Positions 9,739 through 19,239 of a stretch of DNA of 64,000 nucleotides are shown here, one piece after another (positions within the stretch are counted from its first letter, which is position 1; the number at the start of each line of letters is the position of its first letter). Where the stretch lies: assembly GCF_003602095.1 (NCBI RefSeq), contig NZ_RAHH01000005.1, positions 124,001-188,000 of the forward strand. Reading direction: 5' to 3'. The notes beneath the pieces are model-generated. The model had not been told where the DNA came from and made no database searches. It saw only the letters and a list, made by a program, of their open reading frames with translations. Source of the stretch: Rahnella woolbedingensis (GTDB lineage: Bacteria > Pseudomonadota > Gammaproteobacteria > Enterobacterales > Enterobacteriaceae). The translations under genes were made by a program, and so were the position numbers.

Positions 9739-12700
9739 TTAACCGGCTTTCAGCATATCTAAAATGACTCTTGCATAGCCTTTCGCGATGGCGGGATTGG
9801 AAAGATATTGCATCATGATTTCCTGCTGGGCGGCGTTACAGCCCATGATGGCTTCATCAACCGCTTTTGGAAAGTCTCCCAGCATTACCTGCTCAGATGT
9901 ATTATTCGCAAGTTGCGTCATAACCGTCTGGTTTTCAGAAATCTTGCCGCAAACAGTGTATAAGCCGCTGATCAAATCTTTTTCCGTCAGGTTATCGGTA
10001 ATAAACAGTTCGTTTAAACGCTCCAGCACATGCGACAGAAAATCCTCCCGCCGGTCCTTGGCTTTTGCCGAACCAACGTCATTACCGGGTTCCAGCCGGT
10101 GTTCAGGGGAGTCTTCTTGCAGCCGCAGACTTTGCTCGCGCATTTTCGACAGACGGTAATGACTCATCACCACGTTCTGCAAATCCACATCATCTTCCTG
10201 CACATTTTGTTCGCGCAGCAACGGGCGCAGGTGCCTCGCGAACAGGCTGAGCTTCTCCAGATCTTTATTGTCGTAATCGATAATTTGCGAAATAAATTCA
10301 TAAAAACGCACAAAGCTGCCGAGGTCTTTTTTGAAAATTTCCAGCCGGTCTTTTTCTTGTTTGCATTCTTTAAAGGTGTTTTCCGCGTTGGCGATAATCA
10401 CCGGATCCTGCGTTTTTTTTGTGCGTTCAAGGATATCTTTAGCCTGCTTGTAAGCGGCAATCGCCGAGGCATAGCGTTTTTCCCAGCGCACTACAGCCGG
10501 TCTGCTGATGTTGCTGAGTGCCGCGCTGGATTTGTTTTTACTAAAAAATGCCGTGCAGAACTGTTCGACTTCGTTCCATTGAAAAATCCCGCTGGTACGC
10601 AGCTTTTCAAATAACTCGAACACCAGCGCCGGATCGGACACATCCGTCAGTTCGGCGGTCTGATAATACGGCTGAAAGGCAGCGAGAATGTCGTCCGGTA
10701 GGTTATAGAAATCGAGGATAAAGGTGCCGGATTCAGCTTTGCCCGGATAGATGCGATTCAGGCGTGAAAGGGTCTGCACGCACTCGACGCCGCCGAGTGG
10801 TTTATCAACATACATGGCGCAGAGTTTTGGCTGATCAAAACCGGTCTGAAATTTGTTCGCTACCAGCATCACCTGATAATCGTCGCTGTCGAAAGCCTTT
10901 CTCATATCGCGCCCTTTCAGGCCGGGATTCATATTGGTTTCCGTGAATTTCTGCCCAAGCTGCGCGGCGCTGTTCGGGTCACTTTCCGTGAATTCCACTT
11001 CCCCGGAAAACGCCACCATTGCGCTAATTTTCTGGTAATTATTTTCAACAATGTATTTATCGAACGCCAGTTTGTAACGCACCGCTTCCTTACGCGAAGA
11101 CGTGACGACCATGGCTTTGGCCTGGCCGCCGAGCAAGTTCATGACGTGATTTTTGTAGTGCTCGACAATCACTTTTACCTTTTGCGAGATATTGTAATCG
11201 TGCAGTCGCACCCACTGATTCAGCCGGGTTTTGGCCTTTTTACTGTCGACTTCTTTATCCACATCCGCCTGTTTTTGCGCCAGTTTATAAGCCACCTGAT
11301 AGGTAACGTAATTTTTTAGCACGTCGAGAATAAAACCCTCTTCGATGGCCTGCCGCATGGAATAAACATGAAACGCCTGTGGCCGGTTGGTTTTAGAAGC
11401 CGGTTCACCGGGATTGGGAAGACGGCCAAACAGTTCCAGCGTTTTGGCTTTCGGCGTGGCGGTAAACGCGTAATAGTTAAGATTGGTGCTGCCGCGCCTT
11501 GCGGCCATGGTGGCGTCCATGATGTCTTCGCAAGTCAGCTCAGCATCATCGCCGGTATCTTCCAGCATCAGCGCTTCTTTCAACTGTCGCGCCGTTGAAC
11601 CGCTCTGCGAAGAATGTGCCTCATCGACAATAATCGCGTACTGGCGCTGTTTAAGACTCAGGCTGTTTTCAATCGCTTTCAGAACAAATGGAAACGTCTG
11701 GATGGTGACGATAATGATGGGCTGCGAGTTTTCCAGCGCGGCGGCGAGCTTCTCAGCTTTTGAGCCTTCGCCGGTTTTATTATTGATGCGCCCGACCACG
11801 CCTTCGGCATGTTCAAACTGGTAGATGGTGTCCTGCAGCTGGTCATCAAGCACCGTGCGGTCGGTAACCACAATCACCGAGTGAAACTGCTTTGCGCCGT
11901 CTGCGGTATACAGCGTCGAAAGCTGATGCGCCACCCAGGCAATCGAGTTGGATTTGCCGGAACCGGCGCTGTGCTGGATCAGATATTTATTCCCGCAGCC
12001 CTCTTCTACTGCCGCGCACACCAGTTTATTCACCACATCCCACTGATGATATCGCGGAAATATCAGCGCTTCTTTTTTGTATTTCAGCCCCTTCCAGTCT
12101 TCTTTCTCTTCGATTTGCAGATGCACATAACTACCTAAAATCGTCAGCAGATTATCGGGCAGTAACACTTCATTCCACAGATAATCCGTCGCATAACGGG
12201 TCTGATCGACAGGCGTCGGATTGCCCTTTCTGCCTTCCGGTGTACCTTTGTTGAACGGCAGGAAAAACGTCTGATTGCCCGCCAGCCGGGTGGTCATGAA
12301 GACGTCGTACTGGCTGACGGCAAAATGCACCAGCGCACCGCGTTTAAATGTCAGCAGCGGCTCCGGCTTTTTGGTTGCCGGATCTTTCGGCACACGGGTT
12401 TCTTTATACTGACGGATGGCGCTCTGCACCGTCTGCTTAAACTCGGATTTCAGCTCCAGCGTGGCGACCGGCAGGCCGTTGACGAACAACACCAGATCGA
12501 TACGCCAGCTTTTGGCTTTACTGCCGGTTGCCGCAAAATGTTCCGCGCTGGCATACGGGCTGTAAACCAGTTCGGGCACCACGCGGCAGATGTTCTGCCG
12601 GAAGCGCGCCAGCGTATCCGGATTCAGGCCGTGCTCCGGTTTGAACTGACACAACATGAAACTGGCATTGCGGATTTTCAGCCCGTGGCGCAATACGCCA

Positions 12701-12987
12701 AGCGTGCCGTAGGTGCGTGAAAGTTTGTCCGTGGCGTTGGTGTCCGCTTTGTTCAACTGCGCCAGCAGCGCATCAAGGAAATGACGCTCAGTGTCATACG
12801 GATGCACCCGCGCCAGCTTCTCCCACTCATTCGGCTGCGTGGTTTGCACAAAAGTCAGAACGTCCCGAAGATACAGCGCCCGCGCACGGTCGTAGCCGTC
12901 CGGTTTACCGGTGATCCAGCCGTTCGCGCAGAGTTGCGATACCATTTCATCCTGAAAATTTCGCTCTTTAGTAGGATCCGACATCAT
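9739..12987 (-). CDS. hsdR: Type I restriction enzyme, R (motor-nuclease) subunit
   Basis: HsdR (1082 residues) cuts unmethylated DNA after ATP-driven translocation, working with HsdM and HsdS. The N-terminal nuclease domain has RIDLVLFVNG followed by VATLELKSEF near residue 175 (the D...ExK pattern). The motor has Walker A SAGSGKS near 340, IIVDEAHSSQSG near 455, and FTATPKAKTLELFG, then a helicase C-terminal half with FQTGFDQPKLCAMYVDK. The ATG at 12987 overlaps the hsdS stop by 4 bp, so it is the last gene of an hsdM-hsdS-hsdR operon. The gene is intact with all motifs. A short hairpin at 9709-9728 lies between it and the convergent helicase gene but has no T tract. Confidence 0.93.
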   Translation of the reverse strand: MMSDPTKERNFQDEMVSQLCANGWITGKPDGYDRARALYLRDVLTFVQTTQPNEWEKLARVHPYDTERHFLDALLAQLNKADTNATDKLSRTYGTLGVLRHGLKIRNASFMLCQFKPEHGLNPDTLARFRQNICRVVPELVYSPYASAEHFAATGSKAKSWRIDLVLFVNGLPVATLELKSEFKQTVQSAIRQYKETRVPKDPATKKPEPLLTFKRGALVHFAVSQYDVFMTTRLAGNQTFFLPFNKGTPEGRKGNPTPVDQTRYATDYLWNEVLLPDNLLTILGSYVHLQIEEKEDWKGLKYKKEALIFPRYHQWDVVNKLVCAAVEEGCGNKYLIQHSAGSGKSNSIAWVAHQLSTLYTADGAKQFHSVIVVTDRTVLDDQLQDTIYQFEHAEGVVGRINNKTGEGSKAEKLAAALENSQPIIIVTIQTFPFVLKAIENSLSLKQRQYAIIVDEAHSSQSGSTARQLKEALMLEDTGDDAELTCEDIMDATMAARRGSTNLNYYAFTATPKAKTLELFGRLPNPGEPASKTNRPQAFHVYSMRQAIEEGFILDVLKNYVTYQVAYKLAQKQADVDKEVDSKKAKTRLNQWVRLHDYNISQKVKVIVEHYKNHVMNLLGGQAKAMVVTSSRKEAVRYKLAFDKYIVENNYQKISAMVAFSGEVEFTESDPNSAAQLGQKFTETNMNPGLKGRDMRKAFDSDDYQVMLVANKFQTGFDQPKLCAMYVDKPLGGVECVQTLSRLNRIYPGKAESGTFILDFYNLPDDILAAFQPYYQTAELTDVSDPALVFELFEKLRTSGIFQWNEVEQFCTAFFSKNKSSAALSNISRPAVVRWEKRYASAIAAYKQAKDILERTKKTQDPVIIANAENTFKECKQEKDRLEIFKKDLGSFVRFYEFISQIIDYDNKDLEKLSLFARHLRPLLREQNVQEDDVDLQNVVMSHYRLSKMREQSLRLQEDSPEHRLEPGNDVGSAKAKDRREDFLSHVLERLNELFITDNLTEKDLISGLYTVCGKISENQTVMTQLANNTSEQVMLGDFPKAVDEAIMGCNAAQQEIMMQYLSNPAIAKGYARVILDMLKAG

Positions 12988-13727
12988 GCCATCACCTCGT
13001 CGGATTCAGTTTGCGTGACAGGAACCTGCCAGTCGCGGACGTCGATTTTGCCGGTGACAGCGGCGGAAATCAGGGCGGTGCGGCGTTCTTTGAGGAGTTC
13101 GATCTGTTGCTGCTGGAGTTCGATCAGGGTATCGATTTTGGCGGTTTCGTGATCGAGGAAGGCGGCGATTTGGGTTTGTTCTTCCGAGGAGGGTATCCAC
13201 ATATAAACAGAGCGTAGTATTGCCTGTGTAATACTGAAAACTTTCACCCCCTTTACAGAATACTTGATTTGACTTCTGAACTGTGAACAATCGAAAAGAT
13301 AAGCATAGAACCGGCTATTTTTACTTTCATGAGGACGAGCAATAATAGTATGGTAACCAGCAAATAAAACGTCATCACTTACAAGTTGAGTGAAATTTCC
13401 TGAACCTTCAATATCTTCGGATGTGTCAGCGAAAACCAAATCACCTTTATTCAGCAATGAATTCGGCGAATTTATTAAATATTGTATATTTACGCATTTA
13501 AGAAGATGTTTTTCAGGATTGACTTCGAAACCAAATTTTGAATGCACCTCGCCATAATTAACACAAGGAACTCCTTCATCCATTAAATTCTCTTTTGTAA
13601 TTGTCAATCCTTTCCCAAATGAAAACATATACCGCATCTTATTAATGCGCCAACATTTAGGAATCACCCCCAGCCACTCAACCCCGGAATCCTTATATTC
13701 CCCATACGCCTTATACCGCCCGCTCAT
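12984..13727 (-). CDS. hsdS: Type I restriction specificity subunit, half-length (single TRD)
   Basis: HsdS sets the DNA target of the type I complex. Usual members have about 400-450 residues with two target-recognition domains (TRDs); this one has 247. It contains one conserved entry motif ([14 protein letters not shown] at about 10-23), one TRD (about 25-170, AT-rich at the DNA level), and one conserved helical region ([20 protein letters not shown] onward from about 182). It then ends in [10 protein letters not shown], which normally closes full-length proteins. It overlaps hsdM and hsdR by 4 bp each, so the reading frame fits the operon and does not look randomly broken. It is either a natural half-subunit that dimerises to read a palindrome, or a repeat-mediated deletion product. 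Confidence 0.85.
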   Translation of the reverse strand: MSGRYKAYGEYKDSGVEWLGVIPKCWRINKMRYMFSFGKGLTITKENLMDEGVPCVNYGEVHSKFGFEVNPEKHLLKCVNIQYLINSPNSLLNKGDLVFADTSEDIEGSGNFTQLVSDDVLFAGYHTIIARPHESKNSRFYAYLFDCSQFRSQIKYSVKGVKVFSITQAILRSVYMWIPSSEEQTQIAAFLDHETAKIDTLIELQQQQIELLKERRTALISAAVTGKIDVRDWQVPVTQTESDEVMA

Positions 13728-16072
13728 GAGTGCACCTCCTGCAGCAGCGTCATAATTTCGGCACTGATCGCATCGAGGTCGGCGTCGATCTCTTTCAGGT
13801 CTCGCGGCGGCTGATAAACATAGAAGTGGCGGTTAAACGGGATCTCGTAACCGACGACGCCGATCTCATTGTCTTTGGCATCGCGTTTATCGGCGTTGAT
13901 CCAGGCGTCACTGACGTGCGGTTTTACCTCGCGTTCGAAATAACTCTCGATAAGCTGGATGGTGACGACGTCAGGATTGAGCGGGACGTTTTCGTTGTCG
14001 CGTAAATCACCGTCCGGCTCGAATTCCACCACTTTGCCTTTGTAGCGGAACGCGCCATACAGCGGCTGTTCGCTTTCTTTCAGAATTTTTTTCACCACTG
14101 GTTCTGCAGAAGGATTTTTGGTGGTGACGGCATCGATGAACTGCTTTTTCTCTTTGGTATCGAACTTCACACCGGCGATGCTGAGCGCTGTTTTCAGTGA
14201 GTTTTCAAACTGATTAAAGTCGTTGCTGACGCTGTGTTTACCGCCGTCAGTAGCACCAAACGCGGTCTGGATCAGGCGGGCCTTTTCCATCAGCGTGCGT
14301 TGCGCCAGCCACAGTTTGGAGTCGAGCAGATCTTTGATCTGCTTCTCTTTCAGTTCGGGGAAATCGGCTTTGATAATGGCGCGGGCTTCGGTTTCCACAT
14401 CAGAGAAATCGCCGTAAGTTTGCGTATTCCACGGCGCGGCGAAATCCTGATACAGGCGCTCCATCGGCGCGTTAAACGGTTTCGGCGCGAATCGTAAAGT
14501 AGCGACGGCTTCATCGGTGATTTGAGCAGAAAGGCGCAGCGGGCGTTCGATGGTCAGGCGACGGTAGCCGAAATCGGTGCTGTTAAAGATTTTGCTGGCG
14601 AACGTTTTCGGCGCGTCTTTTTTACTGCTGGCAGACTGACGGCCACGGCTGGATTTCTGCTCCGGCGCTTTTTCTAACCCCAGTTCATGTAATGGCGTCG
14701 GGTTAATGACCGCGAAATCCCCGAAGGTGCGGGTGATGAGTTTGATATCCTCCTCGCCCATCAGATTGCGTTTCGCCCCCAGGGATTTGCGCATTTTGCC
14801 GCACAAGTTTGAGCCGTCGAGCAGCTGTACTTTGCCTTTGCGCGCACTATCTTTGTTATTCGACAGGATCCACACATAGGTCGAAATGCCGGTGTTGTAA
14901 AACATGTCGGTCGGCAGCGCGACGATGCCTTCGAGCAGATCGGCTTCGAGAATATACCGGCGGATCTCGCTTTCACCGCTGCCCGCCCCGCCGGTAAACA
15001 GGGGTGAACCGTTGAGAATAATGCCGATGCGTCCGCCGCCGTCTTTTCCGCTGTCACGCATTTTGCTGATCAGATGCAACAGGAACAGCAGTGAACCGTC
15101 AGATACACGCGGCAATCCGGCACCGAAACGGCCATCAAAACCTTTGAGGGTATGCTCGTCGCTGATCTCGGTTTCAATTTTCTTCCAGTCCACACCAAAC
15201 GGCGGATTGGAGAGCATATAGTCAAATTTGTCGGCAGGAAGCTGGTCGTTAGAAAGCGTATTTCCGAGTTTAATCAGGCTGACATCCTGCCCTTTAATCA
15301 GCATATCGGCCTTGCAGATGGCGTAGGATTCCGGGTTCAGTTCCTGCCCGAACGCACGCATCACGGCTTTCGGATTCAGCTCATGCAGGTATTCCATCCC
15401 CGCCGATAAAAAGCCGCCGGTGCCCGCCGTCGGGTCATAAATGGTGCGGATGATCCCGTCGCGGGTCAGCGCTTCATCGTCTTTCATAAAGACCAGCGCG
15501 GTGGTCAGGCGCACAATGTCGCGCGGGGTAAAGTGCTCGCCCGCTGTTTCATTAGAGCCTTCCGCAAACCGGCGGATCAGTTCTTCAAACACCAGCCCCA
15601 TATCGTGGTTGGATACCGCCGCCGGGCTGAGATCGGTTGCTGCGACTTTTTGCACTACTTTAAACAACAGATTGGCTTCGCCGAGCTGACTGATAAATTC
15701 GCTGAATTTGAAGTGTTCGAAAATCTCGCGGGCATCGGTAGAGAAGCTCTGAATGTAGTTCTCCAGATTATCCCGGATATCTTTTTGCCCGAGATTTCTG
15801 AGATTCATCGGCGAAGTATTGAAGAAAGCCAGTCCGCCGGTGGCGCGCAAAATCAGCTTTTCCTGCGCTTCTTCCGGCAGGTACATCGCCTGAACTTTTT
15901 GCGCCTCCATCACGACGGCGTCTTTGCTGTTTTCCAGCACGCATTCCAGACGGCGCAGTAAGGCGAAGGGAAGGATGATACGGCCGTACTGTGACTGCTT
16001 GAAATCACCACGAAGCAGATCAGCCACTGACCAGATAAAGGCAGCAGTTTGAGAAAAGTCCATTCTTGACAT
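13724..16072 (-). CDS. hsdM: Type I restriction-modification DNA methyltransferase subunit
   Basis: HsdM transfers a methyl group from S-adenosylmethionine to adenine N6 at the target set by HsdS. The N-terminal HsdM helical domain ([20 protein letters not shown]) precedes the methyltransferase fold: motif [11 protein letters not shown] near residue 216, motif IV NPPFG near 290, and [19 protein letters not shown]. The protein is long for the family, 782 residues against roughly 500 for classic HsdM. The additional C-terminal region, from about 480, starts with a Lys/Ser-rich linker ([20 protein letters not shown]) and has no motif I can name. A second start at 16063 is possible. It is the first gene of the operon and overlaps hsdS by 4 bp. 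Confidence 0.92.
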   Translation of the reverse strand: MSRMDFSQTAAFIWSVADLLRGDFKQSQYGRIILPFALLRRLECVLENSKDAVVMEAQKVQAMYLPEEAQEKLILRATGGLAFFNTSPMNLRNLGQKDIRDNLENYIQSFSTDAREIFEHFKFSEFISQLGEANLLFKVVQKVAATDLSPAAVSNHDMGLVFEELIRRFAEGSNETAGEHFTPRDIVRLTTALVFMKDDEALTRDGIIRTIYDPTAGTGGFLSAGMEYLHELNPKAVMRAFGQELNPESYAICKADMLIKGQDVSLIKLGNTLSNDQLPADKFDYMLSNPPFGVDWKKIETEISDEHTLKGFDGRFGAGLPRVSDGSLLFLLHLISKMRDSGKDGGGRIGIILNGSPLFTGGAGSGESEIRRYILEADLLEGIVALPTDMFYNTGISTYVWILSNNKDSARKGKVQLLDGSNLCGKMRKSLGAKRNLMGEEDIKLITRTFGDFAVINPTPLHELGLEKAPEQKSSRGRQSASSKKDAPKTFASKIFNSTDFGYRRLTIERPLRLSAQITDEAVATLRFAPKPFNAPMERLYQDFAAPWNTQTYGDFSDVETEARAIIKADFPELKEKQIKDLLDSKLWLAQRTLMEKARLIQTAFGATDGGKHSVSNDFNQFENSLKTALSIAGVKFDTKEKKQFIDAVTTKNPSAEPVVKKILKESEQPLYGAFRYKGKVVEFEPDGDLRDNENVPLNPDVVTIQLIESYFEREVKPHVSDAWINADKRDAKDNEIGVVGYEIPFNRHFYVYQPPRDLKEIDADLDAISAEIMTLLQEVHS

Positions 16073-16307
16073 GGAAAGTCCGTTTCTATTTTTCGGAAAG
16101 GTAAGCGAAATACATTAGCGATACTGAAGATAAAAAACCCAACACAGATCATATTAAAGACAATTGATCTGTATTAGCACCAATTTACAATAATTAATAA
16201 TAAATAACGTAAGCGATATTCATGTTATTTATCTATAACACCTTTCCTTCCCGTGCAAACCGCTGCCGTCTTCGCCCCTCTCAATACTGTTTATTTTGTG
16301 ACTCACT

Positions 16308-16334
16308 TCAAGTTTTTTCCTTTCCTGCCGATAC
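16308..16334 (+). promoter_or_regulatory. Sigma-28 (FliA) flagellar promoter for the chemoreceptor gene
   Basis: TCAAGTTT, an 11-nt spacer, then GCCGATAC matches the flagellar class III consensus TAAAGTTT-N11-GCCGATAA at 14 of 16 positions. It ends 33 bp upstream of the ATG at 16368. The site and spacing are directly visible; FliA use is inferred from the consensus. Confidence 0.8.
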
Positions 16335-16367
16335 ATAAAACTTAAGATTCCTTCCAGGGAAACGCCC

Positions 16368-18155
16368 ATGTTAAAGACTATCCGCTCACGCATTATCACA
16401 GCCTGTATCGCCATCGTAGCGTGCTCGCTGGTTATCAATACGTTCCTCAGTTACACCGTTGCTAACAAATATAACGGTCAGGCGACCGACAGTACGCTGA
16501 ACGCCCTGACCTCCAGCCACACGCAAGGGATAAGCGACTGGGTGAGTTCTAAAACAGGGATGATCGTTTCACTGCAACAAGTCGCCATGTCGGAAGATCC
16601 GATCCCGGTGCTCAAACAGATTGCCAGCGCAGGCGGATTTACTAACGTCTATGTCGGTTATGCCAACAAAACCGCGAAGTTCTCCGATCCGACCGGTGTG
16701 CCTGCGGATTACGATCCGACCGGTCGCCCGTGGTACACGCAGGCAGCACAAGCCGGACATCCGGTTGCCACGCCGCCGTATATCGATGCAGGCACCGGTA
16801 AGCTGGTGGTCACTTTCGCCGTCCCGGTTATGGAATCTGGCACCCTGAAAGCGATTGTGGCCGGTGACGTGTCGATGGACAGCGTGGTGAATAATGTCAA
16901 TACCATTCATCCGACGCCCGGCAGTTTCGGCATGCTGGTGGATAAATCCGGTATTATCATTGCGCATCCTGATGCCAGTCTGGCGCTGAAACCCTTTTCT
17001 GCGCTGGCACAAGGTGTCGATTTACCGGCGCTATTTGCGGCGAATTCACCGCTGGATATTGAGCTTAATGGCACGGTAAAGCGCGTTCGCGCCATGCCGG
17101 TGGCGGGCACCGAGTGGTTTACGCTGGTGGCGCAGGACAAGAAAGAATCCACGGCGGGCATGCGATCCCTGCTGACCTCATCGGTAATTACGCTGATTGT
17201 CATCGTACTGATTTCAGCAGTGGTCATCGGGCTGATGATCAGCAAATCCTTCCGCCGTCTGTCGGTGGTGCGCGATACACTTAACGCGATCAGTTCCGGT
17301 GAAGATGACCTCACACAGCGCCTGCCGACTGACGGGCACGATGAAGTGACGCAAATCGCGCATGCCTTCAACACCTTCGTCGATAAGCTCAGCAAAGTGA
17401 TGTCGGAGATCCGTACCACCAGCGAATCAGTCAAAATTGCCGCTGATGAAATTGCCGCTGGCAATAATGATTTGTCGGGCCGTACCGAATCCGCAGCGGC
17501 CAGCCTGCAACAAACGGCGGCGTCGCTGGAACAAATCACAGCGACGGTTTCTCAGTCGGCAAGTTCGGCCAAACAGGCGTCCAACACGGCGCGATCGGCA
17601 TCCGAAGCGGCCATACGCGGTGACGAAGTGGTGACCAAAGTCATCACCACGATGGAAAGCATCGAAACGGCTTCTTCGAAAATCGGGGATATCACCGGCG
17701 TTATCGACGGCATCGCGTTCCAGACCAACATTCTGGCGCTGAACGCGGCGGTCGAGGCCGCGCGTGCCGGAGAACAAGGGCGCGGTTTTGCGGTAGTCGC
17801 CAGCGAGGTACGCAGTCTGGCGCAGCGCAGCGCCCAGGCGGCGAAGGAGATCAAAGTGCTGATCGAATCCACCGTCAGCAGCGTGGCATCCGGCTCGGCG
17901 CAGGTGCGGCTGGCCAGTGACAGCATGAGTGAAATCGTCAGCAACGTGTCAAACGTCAGCCATGTGATGCTCGAGATCACCCACGCCTCTGAAGAGCAGA
18001 TGCAGAGTATCCACGAGATCAACCGGGCAATCACCCAGCTCGACGGCATGGTGCAGCAGAACGCCGCCATGGTTCAGCAGTCCACCGGTGCCGCGTCGGC
18101 ATTGCAGGAACAGGCAACGGGTCTGGCGCTCGCCGTAGGGCATTTCCGGGTGTAA
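16368..18155 (+). CDS. Methyl-accepting chemotaxis protein with dCache-type sensor
   Basis: This is a 595-residue inner-membrane chemoreceptor. A first membrane helix (about 8-30) leads into a periplasmic Cache-like ligand domain (about 33-268) with the typical [15 protein letters not shown] block. A second helix (about 270-291) is followed by a HAMP region with a DDLTQRLP motif near 310 and a cytoplasmic signalling domain. That domain's hairpin tip ([20 protein letters not shown] from about 449) contacts CheA and CheW. The C-terminus ends in GHFRV, without the NWETF pentapeptide that tethers CheR. Cache domains with the W-Y pattern often bind amino acids or similar small ligands, but the ligand here is unknown. 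It is preceded by a sigma-28 promoter and followed by a strong terminator, so it is a single-gene unit. Confidence 0.94.
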   Translation: MLKTIRSRIITACIAIVACSLVINTFLSYTVANKYNGQATDSTLNALTSSHTQGISDWVSSKTGMIVSLQQVAMSEDPIPVLKQIASAGGFTNVYVGYANKTAKFSDPTGVPADYDPTGRPWYTQAAQAGHPVATPPYIDAGTGKLVVTFAVPVMESGTLKAIVAGDVSMDSVVNNVNTIHPTPGSFGMLVDKSGIIIAHPDASLALKPFSALAQGVDLPALFAANSPLDIELNGTVKRVRAMPVAGTEWFTLVAQDKKESTAGMRSLLTSSVITLIVIVLISAVVIGLMISKSFRRLSVVRDTLNAISSGEDDLTQRLPTDGHDEVTQIAHAFNTFVDKLSKVMSEIRTTSESVKIAADEIAAGNNDLSGRTESAAASLQQTAASLEQITATVSQSASSAKQASNTARSASEAAIRGDEVVTKVITTMESIETASSKIGDITGVIDGIAFQTNILALNAAVEAARAGEQGRGFAVVASEVRSLAQRSAQAAKEIKVLIESTVSSVASGSAQVRLASDSMSEIVSNVSNVSHVMLEITHASEEQMQSIHEINRAITQLDGMVQQNAAMVQQSTGAASALQEQATGLALAVGHFRV

Positions 18156-18186
18156 TCACGCCGCCTGACTAAGATATTCACCGTAG

Positions 18187-18220
18187 CGCCCGGACTTTAT
18201 CCTCCGGGCGTTTTTTGTTT
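18187..18220 (+). terminator. Rho-independent terminator of the chemoreceptor gene
   Basis: A perfect 8-bp GC-rich stem (CGCCCGGA and TCCGGGCG) spans 18187-18210 and is followed by TTTTTTGTTT. It lies 32 bp after the stop at 18155. Confidence 0.92.
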
Positions 18221-18338
18221 TACTTCTGCGACTCTTCCTGCAATTTCCGCCGACCTCAGATTTTTCGCAGTGTCTTTTTTATGCTAGGATTTCGACAAGA
18301 ATATATAAAAACAGCGTGTCATCTTTGAGGAACAATGA

Positions 18339-19121
18339 ATGAAGTATCCCGTTGAGTTTCGATGGACTCAAAAACATGAGGATTATTGTGTACACCATAA
18401 GATCCATCTTAAATTCCCGGAAATAGTGAAAGGAATATACAAAAAGAGAAATATATTCCTTTTTAAAAAAGGGGAGAGAATAAAATTCACCACGGATGTT
18501 TGGATCGAAGAATATGCCTCGATGCCGCGGAAAAGTTTCTGTTCGATGGGCGCGTATTCTTATGCGTGCAGTAAATTACCCAATAACCTCAAAACCGGCA
18601 GATTTTGCAGCCTGGCCGCAGGGGTGCGGATTATGGGGCCGCAACACCCCATCCACCGGTTTACGACCAGCCCGCTGACCTATCATGATTTTTTCCCGAA
18701 AGTGGCACAGGAGCAATTCGGAGAAACGCTCAACATTGCCGGGTTCGACTATATTCCGGCGGAGACGGTATTAGGTCATGATGTCTGGGTGGGAGAACAC
18801 GCCGTATTAAAAGGCGGTATCACCATCGGTAATGGAGCTGTTATTGCGGCCAATGCGGTGGTCACCAGTGATGTGCCGCCTTACGCCATCGTCGGCGGCA
18901 TTCCGGCTAAGATCATTAAATACCGCTTTGCACCGGAGATCATCGATCGCCTGCAGGCGATTGAATGGTGGGATTATAAAATTACCGATCTACCCGATGT
19001 CACCCAATCGCATGACATCCTTTATTTCCTCCAGCAGATGGAAGAAAAAATAGCCCGTGGCGAAATAAGAAAATATCAATATAAAGTGGTTAATATCGCG
19101 CAAGAGTTGGCGAAAATATAA
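18339..19121 (+). CDS. Hexapeptide-repeat acetyltransferase (CatB/XAT-like)
   Basis: This 260-residue protein has a left-handed beta-helix built from hexapeptide repeats: SKLPNNLKTGRFCSLAAGVR, then VLGHDVWVGEHAVLKGGITI, and the closing AANAVVTSDVPPYAIVGGIP. This is the layout of xenobiotic acetyltransferases (CatB-type) and related sugar O-acetyltransferases, which form trimers and use acetyl-CoA. The substrate cannot be told from sequence. The unusual N-terminal ~60 residues (FRWTQKHEDYCVHHKIHLKF) precede the repeats, and this part of the gene is distinctly AT-rich, suggesting transfer. The ATG at 18339 has GAGG about 9 bp upstream; an ATG at 18335 is in a different frame and soon stops. Confidence 0.82.
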   Translation: MKYPVEFRWTQKHEDYCVHHKIHLKFPEIVKGIYKKRNIFLFKKGERIKFTTDVWIEEYASMPRKSFCSMGAYSYACSKLPNNLKTGRFCSLAAGVRIMGPQHPIHRFTTSPLTYHDFFPKVAQEQFGETLNIAGFDYIPAETVLGHDVWVGEHAVLKGGITIGNGAVIAANAVVTSDVPPYAIVGGIPAKIIKYRFAPEIIDRLQAIEWWDYKITDLPDVTQSHDILYFLQQMEEKIARGEIRKYQYKVVNIAQELAKI

Positions 19122-19239
19122 CAACATCCACACGCTGCCAGCCACTCCTCAGAGGTGTGGCCGGCGGTTCATCACTTTCCCGTTCTCGCCGCGAAAATTG
19201 CCGACAGTCTGTCCGGCCTTTTTCATGCGCCTGCGGGCG

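Noticed and set aside
16229..16438. Small minus-strand frame overlapping the chemoreceptor start
   Set aside because: It overlaps the sigma-28 promoter and the start of the receptor gene, has no ribosome site and no recognisable protein.
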